Shown here in pieces: positions 55,493 through 64,000 of a stretch of DNA of 64,000 nucleotides. The position numbers were made by a program, and so were the translations under genes. A model generated the notes under the pieces. That model saw only the letters and a list, made by a program, of their open reading frames with translations, searched no databases and was not told the DNA's origin. Origin of the DNA: Edaphochlamys debaryana (Eukaryota > Chlorophyta > Chlorophyceae > Chlamydomonadales); the NCBI GenBank assembly GCA_016858145.1, contig JAEHOE010000003.1, positions 434,001 through 498,000 of the forward strand, given 5' to 3'. The stretch's first letter is position 1. Every line of letters begins with the position of its first letter.

Positions 55493-58400
55493 TCACCGCC
55501 TGTCCCTGTCCCTGTCCCGCCGGTCCCTCTCCCTGTCCCTGTCCCGGTCCTTCTCCTTGTCCTTCTCCCGCTCGCGATCCCGCTCCTTGTCCTTCTCCCT
55601 GCTCTTCTCCTTCCCTTCCCGCTCCCTGTCCCGGTCCTTCCCTTCCCGCTCCTTCTCCCTCTCCCTTTCCTTCTCCCTGTCCCTCTCCCTGTCCTTGTCC
55701 TTCTCCCGCTCCTTCTCGCGGCCGCCCTTGCGCCGCGCCTCCAGCTCTGAGTCGTCGCGCTCCGATTCGCGGTCGCGCCGGGAGGCCTCGCGGTCCCTGG
55801 GGGGAGGCGGGTGGGGTGGGGGAGGGGAAGGGGCGTGTTCATGAGAACGCGGGCAGAGGGGTATGGAGGAGGGTGCATGAGCCTCCCAAAGTCAACGCTA
55901 GGGAGGGGTGGGTGAGCAGCAGAATGTGAGTCTGTGGTGTCTGCGTGGCTGTCTGCAAGGGACCCTGTCTATTGGCGCGCGCAGAGCGCCGTCCCCGCGG
56001 GCCTCTGGGGCCTGAGGGGTGCCCCCCATCCCCATTTCCAACCACACCCCAGCACGCGCACCTGTCGCGCCCCCGCTCCCTTTCCCGCTCCTCCTCCTTC
56101 TCCCGGTCTCGGTCCTTGTCGCGGCCGCCGCGCCCCTCCTTCTCCCGTTCCTTCTCCTTGTCCTTCTCCTTGTCGCGCTCTCGTTCCCGCTGCCCGTCCC
56201 GGTCCTTCTCCCGCCCGCGGTCACGGTCCCGGTCGCTCCTGCGCAGGGCACAGGGTCGGGAGGGAGGGGAGGTGGCACCTCAGATGCAGTCCGCAGGGGC
56301 AGGGAGGGCATTCAAACGCGGCCCGGAAACTCTCACATCCTCTCACATGGACAAACAACAGGGCAGCAAAAAGCGCGAAGTGCGCCCCTGACGCCCACCC
56401 ACCCGCCGTCGCGGTCGCTGCCCCGCTCCGCTGCGCGCGAGGGCGCGGGCCCCGCCGCCGCCTCCCCGTCCCCCAGCTCCCCCTCCTCCCCGCCACGGCC
56501 CCGCCCGCCCGCCTCGCCACCCGCCGGCCGCGCCTCCCCTGCCACGGCCGCAGCCGGGGCGGGGGCCGAGGCGGGGGCGCGCGGCTTGGCTGCCCCCCCG
56601 GGCGGCGGCGGCGGTGGCGGCATGAGCGCTGCGTCGGCCTTGCGTCTGCGGCGGAGGGGAGGAGGGAGGGGTGCGGGTGATGCCGGGGCTAGACAGGGCA
56701 TCATGGGGGAGCATGGGGGACGTCTTGATGGTGGGACCCGGCTGGGGACCGGGGCAGCTGGGCTGCGGGTGGAGAGAGGCTCGCGTGCGTGGGGGAGCTA
56801 GTGGGGAAGGGGGGCCTGGGAAAGGGCACATTCACGCCCCCGCCGGAGCCGCCTCACCTTTGCCCCGCTGCCGCCGCGGCAACCTGGGCGGGGCGGAGGG
56901 GTGGGCAAATGCAGGGTGCACCGGGGCAACAGGAGTCAGGCGGCATCAGGGGACATTAGCAGCTGCCCCACCCGCCGACCATCCGCTGGGCACCCTTCGC
57001 CAACAGGCCCACCCCAGGCCCAGGCCCGCCCCAGGCCCTCACCGCCACGTCCGCGTCCACGTCCATGGCATCGTCATCGTCGGCCTTCCAGGGGGGCAGG
57101 GGAGGGGATGTGTGAGTATTTAGATCTGCATCTGCACCCACTGGAACCCACCCCTCCTCCCCCATTCCTCACTAGCCCTATCCTCACCGCCACGCCCCCC
57201 TCAACTCCCCCGCAACCCCTCCCCAACACCCTCCTCACCTCCGCCTGGGCCCCCTCCCCCGTGTCCTCCTCCAGCTGCGCCCCCAGCGACTCGAGCAGCC
57301 GCCGCACCAGGCCCCGAGTGCGGTTGGCCTCCTCCAGGCCCCCCTCCGTGCCGATGGAGTTGAGGAACTCGAGCAGGACCTCCCTGCGGTTGGGACGGTT
57401 GGGAGCGGTTGGGATGGCGGTTGGGATGGCGGTTGGGGCCATGAGTGCAAAGCGATTGAGCGGTTCCTTCCCAGCCCCTTCCCGGCTTACCCATGCCTCA
57501 TCCAGTTTCCCCCCCCCCCCCGCCCACCTCACGGGCCCCAGCGTCTGCCCCTTCTGGTGCAGCAGCCCCAGCAGCCGCCGCCGCAGCCCCGCCTCCCCCG
57601 TCGCCCACAGGCTGCCGAACACCACGCAGCACTGCTGCAGCGTGAAGAGGCCCGCGTCCATGCGGGCCAGGAGCAGCTCGTCCTCATCGACCTGGGGGGG
57701 GGGGAGGGCAGGCGAGGGGAGGGAAGGGGGGGCAGGAGGATTGTGGGTGAAGCTGCCCGTACAGCGCAGGGAGCCACATGCACCGGTTTCCGAGCGAGAG
57801 ACGAGGACGACCGAGCCGCCCTCCCCCCCTCCCTTACCGTCCGCACGCAAGCACCGATCCCCTTGCACCCCCATCGGAACCCCGCCCCCCCCCCCTCCGC
57901 ACACCTGCTCGCCCTCCTGCGCGTGTGCAAGGGCCGCCTCCAGCCGCAGCTCCTCGGCCCTCACCCGGGCCTGGTACCTGGGGTGGTGGGGGTGATGGGT
58001 TGGGTGGGGGTGTTTGTTGTTGAGCGGGATCGCGCCGACGCCAGGGAATCCTTGCATGGGTGGGGTGGGGGTGGGGTGGGGGGGGGGGGTGGTGGGGGTC
58101 ACGCTGAACCAGGAACGTGAGGAGCTCCATCTGTACGCGGTCCTTGTCGTTGAACCAGTCCGGTTGCCCCCCTTCCGCCTGCCTGGGTTTTCCTGGATTA
58201 CAACCCTAAACCTGCCCCTCCCTCCCCCTCCCTGTCCCTTAACCCCCTACCCCCCCACCTGAACAGCAGCTCCATGAGGCGGTCCGTCTTCTCGAACTCG
58301 CTCTCCACGAACTTGGCCAGCAGCCGCTCCCGCCGCGCCCCGCCCCGCCCCGCCGCCGGCAGCTGCATGCACAGCGAGGCGATCAGCGACACGCAGCGCT

Positions 58401-61400
58401 GCTCCACCTCCTGCTCCACGTCGTGCTCGCCTTTGGGAGGGTGGGGTGGGGGAGGAGGGCGGGGATATGGGCATATGCATATAGAACAGTGTATGTGGAA
58501 GTCGGGGGGCGCATGGAGGCCCTGCTCCACGTCGTGCTCGTGTGGGGTGGGTGTGGGTGGGTGTGGGTGGGTGTGGGTGGGTGTGGGTGGGTGTGGGTGG
58601 GTGTGGGTGGGTGTGGGGTGGGTGTGGGGTGGGTGTGGGTGGGTGTGGGTGGGTGTGGGTGTGGGTGGTTGGGTGCCGACCTGCGGCCCTGCGTCCGGCT
58701 CTCCCCACGCCCCCTTCCCTACCACTCACCCAGCGGCCCCTAGACCTTGGCCCTGCCCACGAACAGCCCTCCCCCTCCCCCCCTTCCCTCTCCGCGTAGC
58801 AACAAACACCCTCTCCCCCCCCTCCCCTTAGCCCCCCTTGCCTCCCCCCTCCCCCCCCCGTGCTCCTCACCCAGCGGCCCCTTGACCTTGGCCTTGCCCA
58901 TGAACAGCCCGAACAGCTGCTTGAGGCCCCCCAGGTCCACCAGCTTGTCGCAGGGGGGGGCGTAGCGCGTGGCGGCGTAGTCCAGGCACTTGAGGGCGCC
59001 GTAGCGGCACTGGCGGCGGGACTGGAGCATGAGCAGCATGAGCTCCACGCCCTCGGCCTGGGTGGGTGGGGGGGAGAGGCAAGAGGGGGAGGGGGGGTTA
59101 GGGGAGGAGAAGGAAAGGGAGGGGGGGAGGGGGGAGGGGGGGAGGGGGGAGGGGGGAGGGGGGAGGGAGGGACTGGAGCATGAGCAGCATGAGCTCCACG
59201 CCCTCGGCCTGGGGGAGAGGGAGGAGGCAAGAGGGGGAGGGGGGGGGGGGAGGGGAGGAGAGGGGGAGGGGAAGGGAAGGGGGAGGGAGGGACTGGAGCA
59301 TGAGCAGCATGAGCTCCACGCCCACGGCCTGACCGGGTGGGTGGGTGGGGGAGGCAGGCAAGGAGTGCGATGGATTGCGCTTTTGCTGTTCGCCCCGCTG
59401 CGCCATCCTCCCTGTCAGCCCAGTTCGCACTCACACGCGCATCTTGCCCCCTCACTCCGGGTTCCACCCGCCAACCCCCCCCTCCCCCTCACCTTGCCGA
59501 ACGCCACCTTGTGCTCCGGCTGCATCAGGCAGGCGCACAGCACGTCGAAGCAGTTCTGGGGGGGAGGGGAGGGGGGGGATCTTTGACGAGTTATAGGTTC
59601 GGGGGAGGGAGGGGAGAGTTTCGTCCAAACTGGAGAGCGGAAGGAGAGAAGGAGCGGCAGCCAGCGAGCCCCATGCGCACCAAGGGAGGGGGCGAGAAAG
59701 CAGAAGACAGGGCACTGCACCACTGCGTGACGCCTCTGAAGACGACACCCCATGAAGCACGTCCATTGCCGCGCTGCCCGCCCGCCCGGCCCTCACACTT
59801 CCACGCACCCTCACGCACCCTCACCCCCCCGACGCCCCCACCTGCATGTACTCCTCCTCCTCCCCGGGCGCCGGGTCCCGGCTCTTGTACTGCGCTACGC
59901 ATGTGAGCAGTACATCAATGCCGTTCTCGGCCCCCAGTCGGGCCTGGTTGGCCACATTGCCCTGACAGGGGGAGAGGAGGGGAAGGAGGGGAAGGAGGGA
60001 GGGGAGGGAGGGAGGGGAGGGAGAGGGTACGGCTCAGGACGCTGATACAGATCGTAGGGTCAGCGCCTGGGCAAATCCCACACAGCGCCAACCCGCGCCC
60101 TGCACCCAGTGGGCAGCCCGGTCGACCCACATCGTACGTACAATGTACGGCATCTGCGATCCAGAGGGCGCATCTGCATGGCGATGGGCCCCAGGCCCTG
60201 TGCATGGTGCCCTCACCCCCTTCCCACACCCCACCCCCTGGCCCCCACCCCCTGACCCACACAGCCCTTGCCGTACCTGCATGAGTACGGCAAGCACCTC
60301 GCTGGCGTACTGCTTGTTGCCGTCGAACTCGCGCTTCTTGAGGCGCTTCAGCAGCCACGTGAGCAACTTGGTCTTGTCGACAAAGAGGTTGGCCAGATCG
60401 GGTTGGATCTGGATCCAGGAGGGCGGGTCGGGGGTTAGTTTGGATGGGGGATCGGGAGGAGCGTGAGCGTGTCGCCTCGGCACAGACCGATGGGCCGATG
60501 GTCCGAGGAGACCCCCACACACACGTTGCCCGAAGACACCCTGTCCCCCCTCAACCCCCCACCTCGACCACGATCTCCACCACCGCCAGGCCCCGTGTCC
60601 CCTCCCATACACACACGTTATACCCCCCCGCCCAAACCCGCCCGCCCCCCCACCTCGACCATGTTCTCCACCACCGCCAGGCAGTTGTTAACGGCCTTGG
60701 CCTCCTCGTCCACGTCCTCACGGAAACCCGCCATGCGCTGGACGAGCAGCTCGGGCCCGTTGGCGTCCACCAGGGCCCCCACCAGGCCCGCGGCCTCCTC
60801 GCCGTACTCGGCCGCGGCATCTGAAGGGGCACGGCACGGCAAGGCAAGGCAGGGGATGGGTTGAGGTGCGTGTGGGGGCGTGGCGCGGAAGGAAGGCGTA
60901 CGGCAAGGCTCTCCCCGGCGAGCCCCACCGGTCATGCCCCTGCCCCCACCCGTGCCCCCATCGGTTTCGCCAGCAGCTCCACCACGTCCCTTCCTTCCCC
61001 CCACCCCTACGGCACGAACCCTAGCCCCTCTCCCCCGTCTCCCCCCCTCCCCCTCCCAGGACCCACCCGCCCCCGTCATCTCCGCCAGCAGCTCCACCAC
61101 GTCCGCCGCCACGTCCGTGTTCTCGTGCCCCAGCAGCGCCAGCAGAGTGGGCAGGCAGGGGCCGTCCAGGAGCACGGGGTAGAGCTCGGGGGAGCCCGCG
61201 ACCTGGGGAGAGATGGGGTGGGTGGGAAAGGGTTTCCAGAACGATCGTATGGACATCTTCCGGGGAGAGGGCGAACCCTGGCTCTGTAGACAGTGCTCAT
61301 TACGGACAAGGTGCAGGTGCAGGTCGTTGTTTCCCGCTCACACACGCTCCCCCCCTCCCCTCCCCCCCCCCCCCCCCCCCCCCACCTGCATCAGCCCCTT

Positions 61401-63537
61401 GATGGCCTCGTCCAGGTCCACCTCACTTCCCCCCCGTGCCGCCCATACACACACACGCTCCCCCCCCCTCCCCTCCCCCCCCTCCCCTCCCCCCCCCTCC
61501 CCGCCAACCTGCATCAGCCCCTTGATGGCCTCGTCCAGGTCCACCTCACTTTCCCCCCGTGCCGCCCATACACACACACGCTCCCCCCCTCCCCTCCCCC
61601 CCCCCCACCTGCATCAGCCCCTTGATGGCCTCGTCCAGGTCCACCTTACTTCCCCCCCGTGCCGCCCATACACACACACGCTCCCCCCCTCCCCTCCCCC
61701 CCCCCCGCCCCCCCACCTGCATCAGCCCCTTGATGGCCTCGTCCAGGTCCACCTCGCTCTCCAGGAAGCGGTCGGGCTGGTCGGCGTACTTCAGCCGCAG
61801 ACCCATGTTCTCCTTGTACTGCAGGTAGAGGGGAGGGGGGAGGGGAGGGGAGAGGGGCGAAGGGGGGCGGGATGATGGGGGTGGGGTGCACGGGGGAGGG
61901 TCCGAAGGGCCAGGGAGGTGGTACCGCCAGCCCCAGCCCCTACTGCCCCCCCTCCCCCCATCGCCACCTGCCACGCCCTCTCTCCCCAGAACGCTTCCCC
62001 TCCCCCACCACCCAAGGGCTCGCGAAGGTTCGCCTTCCAAGCCCCCCCCCTCCCTGCAACACCCCCCCACACACACATACCTTCTTGTCCAGGCCGGCCA
62101 CCAAGCGCCGCAGGGACTTGGCGTCCAGCGCCTGGATCTGTGGGGGAGGGGAGGAGGGGAGAGGAGCAAGAGGGGAGGGAGGGAGGCTGTCAGGAGCGGA
62201 CCGCCGTGGCATCCCTCGCAAAGGGGCTTCGCTCGAGCTCAGCGGAATCCAGACCTGGAGACGGCCCGGCCTGGAGGAATGGAGGCCGCCGACATGGGCG
62301 GAAGCAGACGGCAAGGCGGCCAACTGGCCAATAGGCTTTGCCTCGGTTAGCTAGCTACCGTGGGCACAGCGGAGGAGCGGAATAGGATGGCCGGGGAGCA
62401 TGGAGAGTCGGTGATGAAGAGTCGGGCTGGCGGTCAACTGAGCAGTAGCCGGCAAGGCGGCCAGCATGGCCTCAGCGCTGGGCGCAAGTCCGTAGCGGCT
62501 GCCAGCCAGCCCTGTCCAGCCCCAAGCTTGCCGCGCACACGACCCCACGCCGCCCGGGCGCCGCAGCCGCAGCCCCGCACTCCAGGAAACATGGCCCCAC
62601 GTGCTGTTGCCGTCGAGGGGGACCCAGGCCCCCCCGGTCTGCCTACCCCGCCCCCTGCTGGAGCAAAAGCACCGCCGCCGCTGCGCCCCTGCACCCGTCC
62701 CGCCACCACCCCTCCCAGCCTTGCCGCCTCTGCCGCGTCCGCCCAGCCCCTCCCCCGCCTCTGCCCTCAGGCTTGGGCCCATGCCCATGGACCGCCTTCA
62801 CTCAGCCTGGATCTGGCGTCCCCCCCCCCACGGACGGCCCCCGCCTCCTGCACCCGTGAGGTCAACCCACCTGGTCAATGTTGGCCTCCTCCTCCGCCTG
62901 GCGCAACAGCTCCTCTGGATCCAGCTGTTGCACGGGGGCGCATCTGGATTCGCCGCTGGGCCCCGCCCCGTCGCCGCCCTCCCCGGCCATAGCGGCTTGG
63001 TGGGGGTCAAGGTAGTACCTGTTGAGGGGCGGAGGGGGGTGAGATTGAGGATTGAGAGGAGCCGTGGTGAGCTCCAAGATGGGTAGCGGCCAGAGAGGCC
63101 GACACGTTAAGCAGTGAGCGGAGAGCAGAAGTGGCCGAGAGGCGTGGGGACGGAGGAGGTTGTGGAGGACTGCTGAGGGAACGGCTAGGCTGAGGGGCGA
63201 GACGGGGAAGACGGCGGGTGCCCCTTGTCAGCTCCGCCGCCCCTTGCGCCCGGCAGGGGCATGCCACCCGCAGTTGCCACCCCAGACGGGCATATGTCGC
63301 ACAGACGGCATCCAGGATGCTTCAGTCGGCGGTGGCTGCGCCGGGATCGAGAATGCGTCCCGCGAGCTCACAGTTTGTCGCAAAGGCCGCTCACCCGAGA
63401 CCATGCTCGTCGACCTTGAAGACATATCCCGGCTTGGCGCCAGCAAACCGCGACGCCGGCAAGAACTCCTTGCCGCTCGGCGCCGAGAGGCCCTGCAGAG
63501 CCGCTTGCAGCACCCAAGTTGCATTGTTTGTAGCCAT
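55493..63537 (-). CDS. CTNNBL1: Beta-catenin-like protein 1 (CTNNBL1) with a charged C-terminal tail
   Basis: CTNNBL1 is an armadillo-fold protein of the Prp19/CDC5L splicing machinery. About 19 exons. Exon 1 (63537-63395) begins MATNNATWVLQAALQGL and ends in KPGYVFKVDEHGLG|YYLD. The core matches the family block by block. ESEVDLDEAIKGLMQ is in exon 61818-61716, LYPVLLDG..LLALLGHENTDV at 61202-61067 and LAVVENMVE at 60820-60654. LLTWLLKRLK and SEVLAVLMQ are at 60408-60277, GIDVLLTCVAQYK at 59961-59842 and DVLCACLMQ at 59555-59493. ELMLLMLQSRRQCRYGALK is at 59057-58871, EFEKTDRLMELLFR at 58432-58259 and MDAGLFTLQQCC at 57691-57528. After the last core exon (57383-57239) come an acidic exon, a Pro/Ala exon (about 56650-56397) and two exons (56237-56062, 55799-55493) of Arg/Asp/Glu/Lys repeats, ending RDRR and TGA. 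Human CTNNBL1 (563 residues) has no such tail. Several exon ends are duplicated in flanking introns. Confidence 0.9.
58522..58540. repeat. Extra copy of a CTNNBL1 exon 5' end
   Basis: CTGCTCCACGTCGTGCTCG is identical to 58411-58429, the first bases of the exon encoding EHDVEQE, and lies 110 bp upstream (gene sense) in the intron. Confidence 0.75.
58545..58672. repeat. GTGGGTGG minisatellite in a CTNNBL1 intron
   Basis: About 15 copies of an 8-10 bp unit (GTGGGTGG or GTGGGGTGGG). G-rich on the non-template strand, so quadruplex formation is possible. Confidence 0.95.
58727..58768. repeat. Extra copy of a CTNNBL1 exon 3' end
   Basis: It matches 58868-58909 with about four mismatches. That is the end of the exon encoding FMGKAKVKGPLG with its GTGAG donor. 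One mismatch makes an in-frame stop in the copy. Confidence 0.85.
59171..59331. repeat. Two extra copies of a CTNNBL1 exon 5' end
   Basis: The 41-43 bp segment at 59171-59213 and 59291-59331 repeats the start of the exon at 59057 (AEGVELMLLMLQS) with its CAG acceptor. The copies are 120-150 bp apart and separated by GGGGGA-rich filler. Confidence 0.9.
60559..60590. repeat. Extra copy of a CTNNBL1 exon 3' end
   Basis: It matches 60650-60681, the end of the exon encoding LAVVENMVE and its GTGGG donor, with three mismatches, 91 bp into the intron. Confidence 0.8.
61384..61650. repeat. Three extra copies of a CTNNBL1 exon 3' end
   Basis: The 44-bp segment of the exon at 61714-61757 (SEVDLDEAIKGLMQ plus GTGGG donor) recurs at 61384-61427, 61507-61550 and 61607-61650. 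Each is followed by the same TTCCCCCCGTGCCGCCCATA, CACACA run and C/T tract, so the repeat unit is 100-123 bp. Confidence 0.95.
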
Positions 63538-63944
63538 GGCTAATTTACAAATTGTTCAGCTAGGCAGAAGGGTAGCGGGTAAGAAGGATCGCAGGCTCAG
63601 CTGCAAAATGGTCGAGGTCCGGGCCTACACGCCCTCCCGCGTCACGACGGCACATTGCTGAGCCATTTCGTCGGATCGTGTGTTTCAGGGGGTATTTGGT
63701 TGTAGGGGCACACTCCTGGGTCCCGACCCATGATTGCACACTGTGCCATGCCGGAAGGGCTTCCAAAAGCAGGGCTTGAGCTCGCCTGCCCCCCGACCCC
63801 TACTCACTGATCACCACTTGCTACTCCCATACATAGCACTGCTGTGCTCCGGCGTCCTCTCAGCTCACGCCCAGTCGCGCGGTTGCGTAACGCATCGGCC
63901 GGAGCTCAGCCGAGGCACACGCGGCGAAGACACGGACACACGCC
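63538..63944. other. Divergent promoter region
   Basis: About 400 bp between the CTNNBL1 start (minus) and the next gene start (plus), so it probably holds both promoters and 5' UTRs. I see no distinct element. Confidence 0.4.
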
Positions 63945-64000
63945 ATGTCGCAATACCCGCCATACCCGCAGCAATACCCGCCTCCGCACGAGCCCAACTA
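63945..64000 (+). CDS. N-terminus of a Pro/Tyr/Gln-rich protein, cut by window end
   Basis: ATG at 63945 in a good context (CGCCATGTCG) opens a frame reading MSQYPPYPQQYPPPHEPN to the edge. The composition resembles disordered Pro/Tyr/Gln N-termini of membrane or RNA-associated proteins. Nothing more can be said from 18 codons. Confidence 0.5.
   Translation, partial: MSQYPPYPQQYPPPHEPN

Noticed and set aside
58545..58672. Possible interstitial telomere repeat
   Set aside because: The unit is GTGGGTGG; it does not match the TTTTAGGG-type repeat of Chlamydomonas-like algae.
61384..61757. Regular repeats resembling a CRISPR array
   Set aside because: The repeated units are exon ends with splice donors inside a eukaryotic gene, and the spacers are near-identical to each other.

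Overview
The window looks like nuclear DNA of a volvocine green alga (a Chlamydomonas relative). The evidence is very high GC, short GT..AG introns in almost every gene, long Ala/Gly/Pro-rich low-complexity stretches in coding exons, and TGTAA motifs downstream of stop codons, which is the usual poly(A) signal of these algae. The encoded families (ABCC transporter, exportin-4, plant-type DUF1399/GRDP proteins, a PAS-type class III cyclase, CTNNBL1) are eukaryotic. I cannot name the species.

Layout. At 1-1935 (minus) an open frame with no recognised family runs off the left edge. At 2119-2697 lies the 3' end of a dead non-LTR retrotransposon. A full-length ABCC/MRP-type transporter occupies 3421-9693 (minus). 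From 9.8 to 18.7 kb there is repeat-rich DNA: one unit of about 1.3 kb is present in several pieces, and one piece is interrupted by a 3.7 kb LINE (13664-17342) with a clean 10-bp target-site duplication. Exportin-4 follows at 19126-23349 (minus).

Two paralogous DUF1399/glycine-rich-domain proteins (GRDP-like) lie head to tail on the minus strand at about 26065-30852 and 32932-37454. Their introns and C-termini have diverged, and a spare Gly-rich terminal-exon-like block sits downstream at 24852-25021. An 11 kb gene for a PAS-containing nucleotide cyclase spans 39343-50350 (minus). Divergent from it on the plus strand, 53079-54278 encodes a small predicted organelle-targeted, one-TM protein ending in perfect heptad repeats; I recognise no family. 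It converges on a CTNNBL1 (beta-catenin-like protein 1) gene at 55493-63537 (minus), which carries an added Arg/Asp/Glu/Lys-rich tail. At 63945 the start of a Pro/Tyr/Gln-rich protein runs off the right edge.

The genes do not form one pathway: transport, nuclear export, signalling and splicing are all represented. The most unusual structural feature is in CTNNBL1. At least five of its exon ends, with their splice sites, recur as extra copies inside the neighbouring introns. Exon boundaries below were inferred from splice motifs and protein homology read by eye and are approximate where marked 'about'.
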